Shown piece after piece: positions 11,691 to 24,200 of a stretch of DNA of 64,000 nucleotides. The stretch's first letter is position 1. Each line of letters begins with the position of its first letter. This DNA comes from Ustulina deusta (lineage: Eukaryota > Ascomycota > Sordariomycetes > Xylariales > Xylariaceae), in assembly GCA_023159155.1 (NCBI GenBank), contig JAJNNX010000003.1, positions 372,001 through 436,000 on the forward strand, in the 5' to 3' direction. Under the pieces are notes generated by a model. The model was not told where the DNA came from. It saw only the letters and a program-made list of their open reading frames with translations, and did not search any database. A program made the position numbers and the translations under genes.

Positions 11691-13517
11691 GGCCTATGAG
11701 TAGCCATTCAAAAGAAGGTGAGGATTAATGAATCGGAGGCGGCATTTTACTCGTCGAGGATGTATAGATCCGGTTTGTACTATCATAACTGCATCATCAA
11801 TTACAGTGGAAATGGCTATTAGCCACAATACTATTCATTCTGGTCCATTTTCTCCTTGGTGTCGTTCGCTTCTTATCTCATTTACAATAGTTATACCATA
11901 GTGCTGCGATAATATCCCGCTTCAGCAGACTTCGAGTATTTCCTACTTGGATATATATTAAATCTATAAACTCTTAGGTTTCCTCCCTCCATCTACCTAG
12001 CGAAAAGGCGAAACGATACTTTACTACTATACACACTTCAACAGAAAGGATACTTTACTGCTATACACACAAATAAGTAGTCCTCGAATATGGGTAACTT
12101 GCAGAGCAAAAATTCGCATCCACGGTCTGGCCAAAGGGGAGGCCGCTGTCGAAGACCCTGGAGCCCGCGTTATTCTAGTTGCAAATCTCTATGCTCTGAT
12201 TGCTGAGCCGATGATATTCGTGAAATGAACGGGGCACCCGAGCACTGAGCAACTCAAAATAACACCTCAGACACCTCTACATGAGGTGAACACGAAGCGA
12301 ATACCCTATATCGTTCTACGGCTCAGTATGGACAAGTCACCAATGTCCCAGAGATATCCGCTGGCCAAGAACGGTCTCGTAGCAGGCATAGACCTCATAC
12401 GTCACGCCGCGATGCCGAGAGACGTCCCCGTCGGCGAAGACATCATGGTGACCATCGAAGATTAAGAAGAGACCCCAGTAGCCATGCCCACCAGTATCAC
12501 AATTCTGTAGAAATATATCCCAACAATACGACTACTAACTACCGCTCACACTCACACTCACACTCTCGACAACGACAAACACCACGGCCACACAACGGCC
12601 AGCACTCCTGGCCTCGCTCTAGGGATTTGGGACAAGGGCAGGGCCAAAGACAAAAGCGGCAGCAAGACGTTCTCCCGTCGACGAAACAGCAGCGAAATAA
12701 GCTGGGAAAACTTCTTCTTCTTCTCCCGGAAGCGTCGTCACGGAACCAAAGAGTCGTCCATCGGCATGGCAATCGGATACATTCCCCAAGGCGGAAGAAC
12801 CAGGCGTCTTCTTACATTCTTCGCTACAGCATGTCCACCACCTCATCTCAGACCGAGCCAGGCGGAAACATCGTCGTTCTCGTGGCACGGTTGCCACGAC
12901 TGCCGGCCCGAGAGGTAGGAGAAAAAGCAGGCCGGTCACCCGGGAGATTCTGCCTCTGCCGCACACGTAACCTGCTTTGTCGGACCTCGTCTATCCCCAC
13001 GACTGAGACAAAAATACTGTCACCGACCTAGTTCGCTCATCGATCTGCCCAGGGTACAGCGACAACCGCAGGGGATATAATTAATTATCCACTGACATCA
13101 ACACTCCACCAGCGGCTCTCTTCCCCATCGCAACTTTTCCGTTTTTCCCTCCACTCGTAGGTGATTTCCTCCCCTTCGCCATAAGACCACCCCTGCTATC
13201 CCAACCCCTATCCCAACCCACTATCCCATCCACAATCATAGCCGCGGCACCAAGACCAGGACCAGCATCAGTGGTAGTAATGTAATGCCAGCACCAGCGC
13301 CAGGATCGGGAGTCCGGATTGATCGCGCCAAGCACGAGCCGTTTCAACCAACCCCAACAAGCGCCGAGGGGTCCCGGATGCGCCAGAACCTCCGCCTCGT
13401 GATAGAATTTTCCGACAGGGCTCGACGCCTACCTATACAGCGTCATCTACCTCCGGGAAGCCGGGAAAAGGGGGTGGGGGGGAGAGATCCTAACGCTTTT
13501 CCCACGAAGCTCAAGAT

Positions 13518-13577
13518 CTCTTCTCCTCCTTCTTTTTCTTCTTCATTTTCTTCATTTTCTTCATTTTTCTTCTTTTT
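13518..13577. repeat. polypyrimidine (CTT/TTC) tract
   Basis: About 60 bases consist almost only of C and T with repeated cttctt and ttcattttc units. It lies in the intergenic space between MIC12 and the histone-fold-like gene. Confidence 0.8.
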
Positions 13578-14271
13578 GATACCTTGGCTGATGCAACGTC
13601 AACACCGATGAGTAATGCGGAAAATTACCCGCACACCCCCTCCCCCTGGTGTATTATGGGCAAGACAACACTCCTAGTAGTATACAGCTACATAGAGATA
13701 AGTACACAGAGAAGAAACTCGAAAATGCTTTGGTATTAGAAAAAAAGGGGGGGAGGGAAGAAGATGAATAGCTAAAGGCGGACTAAAAAGAGACTTTCAT
13801 GAATGCGTAAAAGCAAAACTGACGAAAACTACCATCAACCGAGGCGGGAGTTAGAATTGCTGTGAGCGTGAGAGAATTTTCATCAAGACTTGTTGTAGAA
13901 TCACCTTGGACTCTTGGACTGCATGACTTCACAATGAAGATAGGAAAGGTCAGACGTCTTATTGTGTAAGTGCCTGTGTGCGGTCAAGGGCACAATCTTG
14001 CAAACAACTAAACTATTAGGGCCCTCGGAAGAAGCTAGGTACATGGAGGAAGCAAAAGTGCATTTAATTGTCATCGCTACCGTAAATATCGTATAAAACC
14101 CCCCTAGCGAAGGTAAAACCACCATTATAATCACCCCAGGTACATAACCAACATTATTCAGCGAACAAGAGCTATTCCACCCAAACGCAGAATGATTCCG
14201 TCTTAACAAAGCTTTTGCCCTTGTAAGCTGTCTAACGCACCGAAAGAAGAGAAATGGTATCAATATTGCAT

Positions 14272-14301
14272 TCGCAGGTACGGAGCTCGCAGGTACGGAG
14301 C
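14272..14301. repeat. 15-base tandem duplication
   Basis: The unit tcgcaggtacggagc occurs twice in direct succession, about 140 bases downstream of the stop codon of the minus-strand gene ending at 14444. Confidence 0.8.
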
Positions 14302-14443
14302 GTAGGATTGGGTCGTGATATATATCCCATACGCCCCGCGGTGGTGCATCGTGGTTCTAATCGGGATTTTATACCAGCAATTGAAAGCTGACGTCGGTAG
14401 AGGACTTATACAAGAGAAGAAGAAAGCGAATGGTGTGTACAGA

Positions 14444-17400
14444 CTAATACGTTGTTGGCTTCTTGCGGCGTTCGAACATCCGAGAAAACCCACTGCTAGT
14501 TTTGTCTTCGGGTGGGGGATTGAAGGTTTTTGTCGAGGGTGGAGGTTGCGAATCACGGAAAAAGTTGGCGAGGTCTGTCGTCTGAGAGCTTGCTGAGGAA
14601 GGATCCCGGGGCTCGAACTTTTTCATGGGGACACGTCCAAATGAGGCATTGCGGGATGAATCTGATGCTTTGATAGAAGAGGCATATCTATCCACCACAG
14701 GTGGAATAACGATGGGAGTATGGGAGACTTTCGGGCCTGTCCGGCTATGTATATTTCGATTCTCAGACACGCTGGATCCTTTTCGGATGTGACCAGACCC
14801 ATTGAGGCCCGCTGACGAGCCGGCTCTTAACCTGGCTATCAAGTTTGGTGTACTTGACTTCTTTTTCGGCGGAGGAATGAACTGAGTCGGCGGTTCCGCG
14901 GGAGGTCGATAGTTGTTCAGGAAGTCGATCAGGCTTTCTTCTTGCTTGGGCTGGGGCTTTGAATATATGTCAAATTCGTCGTCGTCGTCGTCCACATCCT
15001 CGTCACTGAAATCGATTGCGTAAGGATCGCGGACCCGCCTCTGTGTCCGCTTCGGCATCGGTTCGTCTTCATCAAAACTATTGCCAGCATATAGTCGCTG
15101 TCTGGACTTGTTCAAGAGCGCGCTCTGCGAGTTCATCGATGATGGGGCGGATGCCTCGGTTATATTTGTGGAGGCTTGACTGGTTCGGACTTCGGGGATG
15201 ATAGCATCGACTGCCTTTCCTCCAACAGCACCGGTCATGTAGTCAGAATCCTGAGTATTTCGAAACGGGGCGACGGTGCGAGGGATTCGGTGATTATTGC
15301 CATTAGTACTTGGCGGTCCGCGAGAAATGAAGTCAATTAGTTCCGAGCTTTCATGGGATGTATTGACAATAGCCTCCCTAGCCTGCAATTTAGGTGCTCG
15401 TCGAGCTTCCATACTAGAGCTGTTTGTGATGGACGGTGGCCCGGTAATGCTTCGTGCATTGTTTGAACTGCCTGCCACTAGCCCGTCCGCACGAGTGATT
15501 TTCGTCACTGGAGGCCCGGTAGAGCGAATGAAATCGGCAAAATCTTGCATTGACTCCCTTGCAACTCTAGCATCCCTAGCCTGAGGTATAGGCCCTGTGC
15601 GGTTCCTCAAAGATACTGGGGGTGATGATTTTGAGGTAGCATTGCTATACTTGGTATTCGCCGCGATATCAGCAACAGGGTGAGAGCCTAGTCCTGTTGA
15701 TTTGTTGACAGATATTGACCTCTTGATCGAGGAAGACCGCGAGCGGTCCACGAATTTGCCGTCGTCGCTCCTTCTAGTTTTGTGACTAATGTTCGGGCTG
15801 CCACTAGGTTGAGACGACTGAGACTGTCTCACAATTAGATCTGACTCGAGTGATCGGAACGGGCCACTTACATCAATGTCTCGCATGTTCTCTGGTGTTA
15901 ATGTGTACTGCAAAGTTTCATTGCTTTGAATCAACTCCTCGAAATCACGAGCAACACCTGCGGAGCGATTGGAGCTGCTCTCTTCAGACGTCCGTTTCGG
16001 CTTGAATCTAGCTGGTGATGGCACTTCACTCAGCACCGGGCGTGGAAATTTCGGCGACTCGGGGGATGCGCGTTGAGACGACGTCGTCTGGACATAAACT
16101 GGTCTATTTGCACTCCTCTCTGGCAGGGTTGGCATTGGCGGGTTCCTCAAACCACTTGCCGGCCTCTGAAAAGTGTCGTAGCGATCCTCTTGTGGCAGGC
16201 TTGTAGGATTCGTAATTATAGACACCTTGCTGGGTGCTGATGCTTGAGAGAATATTGGTGCAGGTGTTGATTTAGGAGGCAAACGGTTACGCGAAGGAGG
16301 GGCCAGCGTAGTGCTAAACTCGTGAACACCCTCAGTATACGATGATCCAGCGCCCGATGTAGTCTTCGTAACGGTGACGTACGGTATCGCATAAGGGTCC
16401 TTCTCCTCCACAATGGGAGGAGTTGTAGAAATGCTCCCTTCACGAGGGATATTGAATGAACGTGGAGTAGGGCTCCGTGGGTTTGATTCAATGGAGCTTG
16501 CTCGTGATCGAGGTCCCTGGACCTCGATAACCCGAACAGAGCGGACACTATTTGCCCGTGTCAGGACGATAGAGGAAGGTCTCCCAGACTCTGAGCTTGT
16601 CGGTGAGCTACATCCTCCAACAGATACTCGTGATGAGGTTAGAATCTCTGGTTCTTCTGCAAACTCTTCGATCTCACTATCGATTTCGTCATCTCTGCTA
16701 TCAGTCCGAGCGGTAACACTTGTCATGGTGCTGTGAACGACGGTATCGGTCGGTTCACTTGATTTTGCTTCAGTTGGGGCCGTTGTCTCAACCTCGGTCT
16801 TGGCTCCCGGAGAATCCGAAATCTGTGCAACTTGAGTTCGCCCCGTAGTAAATTCATCGTTCGGATCAAAAGCGCTGTGCCTAGGTTTCTTCCTTGATGG
16901 AAGAGAGGGAGTGCGCTTGACCGATGGTTTGGAAAAAAATGGGTTTCCAATATCGAGCTCAGAAGACGTGGCAAACCAACTCTTTGGGCGTGAGGGAAGC
17001 TCTTCTTGATCAGATTCTTCTTCGTCACTGTAGGTGGCTTCGACATCACTATCCGGCAAAGAAAGCGTAGAAGGATCGAGAATGTCACCCTCGCCTTCAA
17101 TAGGGCGTTTTGCAGGCTCCTGAGTTCCATCCTGGGTGTCATCTGATTGACTGGGTTGGTCGTCCGTGGCAGGGTCTAACCCGTAGGATGGTTGTACAGC
17201 TGGGAGTTCTGTAGTAAGGCTCTCGCGCTTATGATGTGAGGCTCGAGATCCATTTGCGGAGCTTCGAGAAAAGGGACGGGAAAAGTTGGGTTCCATCGGG
17301 GATCGTATCCTCTTCTTCCATGCACGCCACAGTCTACCCAATGTCCTATCAAGGGCAACGCGCTCCATATCTAATTCTTCGATAATAATTCGATCAGAAA

Positions 17401-18205
17401 CATCGCCAGGTTGTCGTGTGCCATCCTTCAGTTCTATCTCATATTTCGCACGTAATCTGTTGAATGCCGCTTGCCCAGCCACAATGAGCACCTGCTCACC
17501 CATAAATTCGAGAATGGAAGTCAGGAAGATAGCGACTCCTGGGGACACGAGCTCGGTTACTACATCACCAATTTCTCCGTCGAGATGCTCTCGTTCTACG
17601 TAATAGTCTTCATCTTCCTCTTCCATATCTCCCAGGGAGGAGTAGACCATGCATCGAAGTCGCGTCCTTTTCCATACTAGCTCGAGGTCCCACTCTCTCG
17701 CTGGTTCAGGGGAAGCAGGGCGGACAAGGTTTTCGATCTCTCCGCCCCCGAGGTACTCCCTGAGTTCTTCGTCAGCCAAATTAATGACATCTTTTGCAAG
17801 TTTCGGTTTAAGGACGTCGATAACAGCGGATCGGAGTGACGTCAGGGCAGTAGATTTAGCAGTGGCGAGCACGTTGAATAGTAGCTGGTCGATAAAATTG
17901 TTCGCAAGTAGAAGGGCGCCATTGGCAACGAGAGCAGTCCCTTCAGCAGGTTCGATACCAACTTGATCATACCATGTTCTAGCATAAGAGTCGTGGTCAT
18001 TCGTTACAATCTGGGAAGCAGCAGAGGCAGCGATGAAAGCTGCCTCTGGTGATACGGAAAGGGGCGGCGACATTAGACTATGAACTCCAACGGTGGACGG
18101 CCTGTCGCTAGATGTGCTAAGGGTTCGAGAACGACCAGTCGACGGGGCGCTCGCCATGGTTGTGTCAACAGGAGGAAATGTGTTGACGGGCATCTTTGTC
18201 GCCAT
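14444..18205 (-). CDS. large protein with histone-fold-like N-terminal doublet and disordered tail
   Basis: A single exon encodes 1253 residues from the ATG at 18205 (the frame stays open to 18244 but only through non-ATG codons). I do not recognise a named family. Residues about 88-155 read like an H2B-type fold: GTALVANGALLLANNFIDQL, then ALTSLRSAVIDVLKPKLAKD, ending EELREYLGG. Residues about 215-297 read like H2A: VAIFLTSILEFMGEQVLIVAGQAA matches helix 2, and DRIIIEELDMERVALDRTLGRL matches the loop and helix 3 after it. The remaining 950 residues are Ser/Pro/Arg-rich with acidic patches (EEESDQEE, DEDVDDDDDEFD). Four clear copies of a motif like LIDFI-x4-PP are spread through the tail. The C-terminus is basic (SGFSRMFERRKKPTTY). 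A nuclear or chromatin role is inference from the fold resemblance alone. Confidence 0.85.
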   Translation of the reverse strand: MATKMPVNTFPPVDTTMASAPSTGRSRTLSTSSDRPSTVGVHSLMSPPLSVSPEAAFIAASAASQIVTNDHDSYARTWYDQVGIEPAEGTALVANGALLLANNFIDQLLFNVLATAKSTALTSLRSAVIDVLKPKLAKDVINLADEELREYLGGGEIENLVRPASPEPAREWDLELVWKRTRLRCMVYSSLGDMEEEDEDYYVEREHLDGEIGDVVTELVSPGVAIFLTSILEFMGEQVLIVAGQAAFNRLRAKYEIELKDGTRQPGDVSDRIIIEELDMERVALDRTLGRLWRAWKKRIRSPMEPNFSRPFSRSSANGSRASHHKRESLTTELPAVQPSYGLDPATDDQPSQSDDTQDGTQEPAKRPIEGEGDILDPSTLSLPDSDVEATYSDEEESDQEELPSRPKSWFATSSELDIGNPFFSKPSVKRTPSLPSRKKPRHSAFDPNDEFTTGRTQVAQISDSPGAKTEVETTAPTEAKSSEPTDTVVHSTMTSVTARTDSRDDEIDSEIEEFAEEPEILTSSRVSVGGCSSPTSSESGRPSSIVLTRANSVRSVRVIEVQGPRSRASSIESNPRSPTPRSFNIPREGSISTTPPIVEEKDPYAIPYVTVTKTTSGAGSSYTEGVHEFSTTLAPPSRNRLPPKSTPAPIFSQASAPSKVSIITNPTSLPQEDRYDTFQRPASGLRNPPMPTLPERSANRPVYVQTTSSQRASPESPKFPRPVLSEVPSPARFKPKRTSEESSSNRSAGVARDFEELIQSNETLQYTLTPENMRDIDVSGPFRSLESDLIVRQSQSSQPSGSPNISHKTRRSDDGKFVDRSRSSSIKRSISVNKSTGLGSHPVADIAANTKYSNATSKSSPPVSLRNRTGPIPQARDARVARESMQDFADFIRSTGPPVTKITRADGLVAGSSNNARSITGPPSITNSSSMEARRAPKLQAREAIVNTSHESSELIDFISRGPPSTNGNNHRIPRTVAPFRNTQDSDYMTGAVGGKAVDAIIPEVRTSQASTNITEASAPSSMNSQSALLNKSRQRLYAGNSFDEDEPMPKRTQRRVRDPYAIDFSDEDVDDDDDEFDIYSKPQPKQEESLIDFLNNYRPPAEPPTQFIPPPKKKSSTPNLIARLRAGSSAGLNGSGHIRKGSSVSENRNIHSRTGPKVSHTPIVIPPVVDRYASSIKASDSSRNASFGRVPMKKFEPRDPSSASSQTTDLANFFRDSQPPPSTKTFNPPPEDKTSSGFSRMFERRKKPTTY

Positions 18206-21200
18206 GGCAAACCCAGAGAGGGCGCCTTGTCTCGCGTATGACAAAGGATGGAAAGCGAGGCTTGGCTGTAGGAAAAAGAAGCCGCAGCAGCGTGCCTGGA
18301 TGCGAGTGGAGGTTGACTCAGGTTGGCGACTGGAGTGTATGAGGATGTGGTGTGGGTGCAGATATCAGATCCTTCGCTGTTTTGTAAAAGACATCAGCAT
18401 GAAGGATTCACTCGAGACGGATACCAAACCAGAAATGATTGGCATTAGCAACAGAACAAAGTCGGGAGCGGCAGACAAAACAACTGGAGAACAATGGATG
18501 ACTACGATCGCGGTAAAGGTACTTGAGAGTGCTGTCATGTACACCTAGACTCTGCGGAATACGCTCCAACACCGCCATCACAGTTGAAGCTCAACCAATG
18601 ATGATCTAACCCGCCGCTAAATTTTCAAAGATGCGTGGGCAGTCAAAAGTGCGCAGCAGCGAATGCGACACCGGGATGGGTCGGCGGCAGGCAGCAGGTC
18701 AGCGAATGCGACATGGCGAGGTGGTGTAACCACTCGGTCACCGATTGGGGAGACAAAATATTTGAACAGAGGTAAGCAAGCCTGACCATTAGAGTTGCCG
18801 GGAGCTCGAATGTTGCCATTATCACCTGTTCTGGGAGCACTCGAGTACCCGGCACTGGTGTGGCAGATGAAGACAAGCTCCAGGTATACTCGTGGTCTCA
18901 TACGAAGATGGATGGTATAGGCGCTCGGAGCAAAGCTACGGTGGGAGAAAGGATCAAGGAGTAGCGAATAAGATGACGACAACGACGATAAAATCAACCA
19001 CACGTACCTAATGACTGGAAGTCAAAGTGAACTCGCGAACGATGTGGTTTTTGGAGCGCGACCCGATTCAGGGGTTCACATGTCGTGGTTAAAATGAGGG
19101 CAACGAGGGTCAAATACAGTAACTGTTCAGCGAGCACTCCCGACAGTGCCAGACTGGAAGAGAGCGGGCGCAGATAAATGAGAAGCTTGGAGTATTATAA
19201 GACAGACGAACAAACACCAGTGCTTGGTTATTAGGAGGGAGTATGTGCGATTTGCGACGCTGGAGGGAAACAGCTGAAGTCAAAAGTCGAAGAGATGAAA
19301 CCAGTGCGAGGCATGTCGACGAGCTATGCCGTACTTGGTACACTTGATAGGACCAATTGAGAGAGGATTGGAGAAGAGACGTAGACATGGCAAGGATATC
19401 CCGGAATCATCCAAACCAGGGTTGTGATACGGAGGACTCCTTGCTGGTTGCGATGTTACTCCTAGCAGGCAAAGTAAGTTGAAGGTAGGTACTTTTTTTA
19501 TACTTTGCATTGCTGTTGTGGAGTATCTATCGTAAGGTACTTACCTCTAGTGTAGCGTGGTGGGGTGTGCTATACTAGGTATCTATAACACATGGAGGTA
19601 AGATTACATACTTACCTCTTAAGTACTTGCAAGTAAATAGGTACCTTATACCCACACTCCATACATATATGTATATAGTATACTTATGTAGGTACTATAC
19701 AGATGTTCTCTGATTTGCCAATTCACAACTCACATCCCCTCTGCGTCCCAAAGTACATCAGTAGTGTTTTTAGGTATCTGTCAAACTGATGCGGTTGGTT
19801 ACCAAAGCCACTGCCAAATCGTTCGCCGGCATCAGAAGCCCCTGAACCGGGGGGTTGATGCAAAGGCCAACTAACTAGTACAAACTGGGAATTAGATCAG
19901 TACATTGCGAGCAGCACATTCCCGAAGCCTACCTTGTTTGGTGTAGTGGCCCTACCAACGAACCCCTCAAAGACCATGTGGAGGCCCCGACTACGCACTA
20001 GGTAATCGACCAGGAGTTTGCCACAACACGGTTGGAATCAATCATATCTAGCAAACAGAATCTAAAGCATTTTATGTCTTCAATTGCCAACTTCAACTGG
20101 GCAACGAATTCGGGTTACCAAAATTTTGTCGACGTTATATTTATTACAAAAAAAAAATTTTGGAGGGGTTCATGTCTAAAAATTCGGAGATTTTTTTTTA
20201 GCCACGTTTTCAGCACACAATCTCCAGCGGACCAAGAAGATCGCTAAAAGCCAAATCCGCGATAGGTAATGATGTTCATTTTTGCTGCCGTTGAACATGC
20301 GCCTGTCTAAGTAGTGAAGTAACACTCGCGTGTCACTTATACACTAAGGTACGCCACAGCAGACAGAAACCTAATCTGTAACTTTCCCACAGAAATCATC
20401 CTGCTGTCAACCTTATAGTTACCGAGGTAGGAAATTACTCCAGAAACCTTGATCAGAGTTTGTGCACATAATGAGTCTAGACTCGACTTTTGGCGCTCAG
20501 ATACCATGCAAGTGGAGGAAGTCTTTAATTACCCAAGTACACTATATTCCACGCTATGCGAGCTCAACCGATGTCGTCTGATGTGGGGTGCGTGTAGCTA
20601 CTACTTAGTGTAGGTATATAAGTATGTATGGAAGTCCTACAGTCGACATTGAGTCCACTACCAAATATATAGCACTGCAGCAGAGCCTTGCTTATATGTT
20701 TCAAGATCAAGAGCAGATCGGAGGTGCTATGGCGCTGACATGCTAGCTGCTGCGCCGTCAGATACCGACCATGGGTGTCATTGCATGGTCCCATTCGAAG
20801 GTCAGATAGGACTGCAGGCCAGGGCAAACTTGTTTTTGACCACCCATAACTTACATCAGGACAAGGGTGAGGTTGTTAATGCCGCCACTTACTGTACTAT
20901 GTTATGTATCTCCCTACCTAAGCAGGCGTAATACGGTAGTTGGTGGTCGACTCCCTTAGCTGCACACTAGGTAGTGTGTAGTGTACAATTCATATCATCC
21001 TGCTCCCTTACGATGTGTCGAACAGTCGCAAACCTCGACAAACATTCTTTGGTAGGTACCCAGCTGATGAATGCCAAGGTCGCCCAGCCCCCGCGTTGCC
21101 AATTAGTAGCTAATTAGTCGCTACCTGCGTAGCGCAGATGTTGGTGGGCAGCAGTCTAGGTACACTACACCAAATAGGTACAAGTACACACTGGGAAATA

Positions 21201-24200
21201 CCCACACCACCATGGCTTTTAAGGATCATGGAGCTGGAACCCTAAGCTGACTCTGCGTCATGTAAGAGTATAATAAAAGAAACTCGCCACCTCAAATACC
21301 TATGCGTAGTCACGCGCTGTTCGTTGTTACGGCTTGGGATGCACTTCGAATCCTGCAATGCAAAATGATACCCTTCATCACCCTACCGTAGTATAATTAT
21401 AGGAAATCCGTCATAAATAATGGTACTGGCGGTTGCGCTACAGTACTGTAGTACTGAATGAGTTTTTTTTTTCTTCCTTTGGAGTCTGTTCTTCTGGTTC
21501 CTTTGTCCTCTTCCAATCATCCACAACACCCTACTACCTATCTCTCTCGTACTAGTATTTAGTCTACGCTCTCCCCGGGTCCGGTTTAATTGAGGAGCTC
21601 TCTCGATCTAGCTAACATTGGCAATAGTCGATATTATTCTTCGATTCGCATTCTTCGTGACTACCAGTCCACCGCGAATGTCATCGAAGCTTACTACATA
21701 AGGCTCGTGGTATACCACGTTAGCAAGCATACATGTATGTAACACGCATACCTACAACTAACGTCACCTAAGTACTATCTATAGTATCTGATGGTAACCG
21801 TAGTAGGCACGGAGGTGGCGCAAGAAGTCTCATCCACTAAGCAACTGAGAAGAGCGCGATCAATGTGCCATTTTTCCATCGTGAAGGCTATTAGCACGCG
21901 CCAGGCCAAGACACCATCCGTAGGTCCGGATCCTATTCATGCTAAGCTACAGGCGGTTGGGTTCGCTTTGTCTGAGTTGCGGACAGGTATCTCTCTCATC
22001 GTCCGAAGGATCTACAAGTACTACAAGTACAATGGTAGCACCAGGTCTCATCGTACCGTAGGATGACGACGACACGGGCAGAAACTGAGGATGAGCAGTG
22101 TCATGCCTCGGAATGTGTCCTACACTGTAATGCAAGCAAGGAGCGAGCGCCACCGTCACGGTAAGATATTCTAGAATCCGCACTTACATGTCTGTTTTCT
22201 GCCTGTTTTCTGCCTGTTTGATATATCTGATCTGCGTCCTTCGTCCCTGGCGTCGATCTCTCGGCATAGTTCCCGAACCCGAGTCGTGATCAGGCTCCGG
22301 ACTGCCGCAATCCAAAACACCATTCTCAACCATCGCCAGCAAGTATCGTTCAATACATAATACGTAGTTTCGAAGCTGCACGTCATCTTCTCCTTGGCTC
22401 AACGGCCATGTGCCCAGATGTCCGTCTGTGTCTAACCATGTCGAACCCCAACTTGTCTCTACGTACCAGTGCATCTTGTCGGGCCTATCACACTGCAGCT
22501 CAGACATTACCGGCTTTTGGTTCATTGCTTTTGTCTGCACGCTTCGAGAATCTGCCGCGCACAAACCTCGGCGGATTGCGCATTACGACGCAATTCCCAC
22601 CTACAACAAGTGCCGTCGGCTATGCAGGCAGGGTTGTTTTTTATTAGAATCTGCAATCATCCTAGAAAGCTGAAGGGCTAGGGATCTCGGATCTAACCTT
22701 ACAGCACAAGCATTAGAAGTATTACTCAAGGCCTTCACCTTCGCTGCGATTCTAACTACCTACCTAGTTAGGTAGGAAACTCCAGTGGGCATAAGACTAA
22801 AGTACTAGGTAGCCAAGCTAATGTCGTATCCGTACTTGTCAACAAGCAGGTATCTCTCTCTTTCTCTCTGTTTATCGGTCTCGTCTTGAAGGCCGCTTGT
22901 GTGATCTTCCGCGTCTTCTGCGTTAGTAGTATCGCTGGAAACGGGTCAACTTTCCCACATGCATCATGGCGGGAATTCCTGCGGTATGACATTTCCGAGA
23001 AATTTGGCGTCTCCAGGACATCCGAGCAACCCCAGGTCCAGACGGGACGAGCTAGAGTTGTCATACCCAAAATCTACTTGTTTATGTACAGTCTCGCTTT
23101 ACCCTTCATCCGGCCAATTGCCATTAATTGATCACCAATTACTTTCTTCATTTATTCATGTGTTTCTAATGAGCCGCCCTAATATGTCTCTTACACCTAC
23201 CAATTAGAACCTGGGGGCCAATATCAGAGGCGAAGCGGCTACGATATTAGGATCGACCTGTATAGGTATATCCCGCAGTATACCAGCGCTCGGGCTTCAC
23301 CACTTCAGCCGGTTCGCAGATTTGGTTTCGCACACACACGGCATCAAGGGCATCTTCCAAAGCCAGGTATATGATCTTCCACATATACATGCCCCGGCTT
23401 ACAATCAGTATGGCGATCAGTTCTCACAGTGAAACTCTAATTTATGAGTCCTCACGCGCTCTTGTTGTCGCAGATGTTATTCATGAGTTTCGAATCCCGA
23501 GCCAGGACACATCCCTTTTAAATTCTCGAAGCCTCGCCAATGCCTTGTCTGGTTACAATTGCGGACTTGTCACCTGTCACATTCCGATAGGTAATTGCCG
23601 TTCCATTATTAAGGTTGATGCAAGCGCCCGTGACAACACGCTCATGCCATAATAAGTCGTGACACCAGTGGCGTAGTATACGTACGCCCGTCCTCTCATG
23701 AAATGCAGTATGTAGTACAACCCCCAACCCAACGACATATGAGCAGTCAAAATGTGATATTTCTAGCTACCACGAGATCCGGTTTCAGAGTTAAACACAA
23801 AAGGTAGAGTTCTCACCTCCCTTGACCTCAACAAACTCGCACCCACGTTATCGTACCGGCAATCAATCATTTAACCGGCTCCTCCCGCCACCGTGAGTTG
23901 AAGGGGTTATTAGGGATACCAAGCCTTATAATAGGGCCGGACGTTCAATGTGTGACGGAAACGTCTTGACACCTGAAATTAGGACCACATGATTATCTAG
24001 CCGCGCGTTGGGGGCTACACCAGTACCCCCAGCTTCCACCAAACTGCACAGCCGCAGTCTGCTTCGAAGCATGGAGATGAACGGGCTTTTCGGGATGCGA
24101 AACTAGCACGAGCGAATAAGAAGGACCCCGTGTTATTTTCTCAATCGTGTCCGACATCCTCCGAAAGACGAGTCGCCCGTGAATGCCCTTGTTAATGTTT

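Larger units (their letters stand above)
11691..14443. other. 2.75-kb intergenic region between convergent genes
   Basis: Both flanking genes end here. The segment holds a duplicated 22-base word gatactttactnctatacacac (about 12014-12036 and 12049-12071), a CACACT run (about 12546-12567), a pyrimidine tract (13518-13577) and a 15-base tandem duplication (14272-14301). Short frames on both strands (for example 12627-13031) are compositionally poor and mutually overlapping, so I do not call them. Confidence 0.5.

Noticed and set aside
12539..13031. Open frames on both strands in the MIC12 to histone-fold-like gene interval
   Set aside because: They overlap each other, are rich in Cys/Arg from a CACACT repeat and show no domain.
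20141..20205. A/T homopolymer runs as a possible retroposon tail
   Set aside because: No target-site duplication and no retroelement sequence is seen upstream of the A run.
21706..21719. Perfect 14-base palindrome CGTGGTATACCACG
   Set aside because: Too short to stand out in a 7-kb non-coding stretch and not near a supported gene.
22184..22525. 113-codon ATG-initiated open frame, minus strand
   Set aside because: It has a partly protein-like middle (HWYVETSWGSTWLDTDG) but ends in a short tandem repeat, has no recognisable family and no promoter signal; too weak to call.
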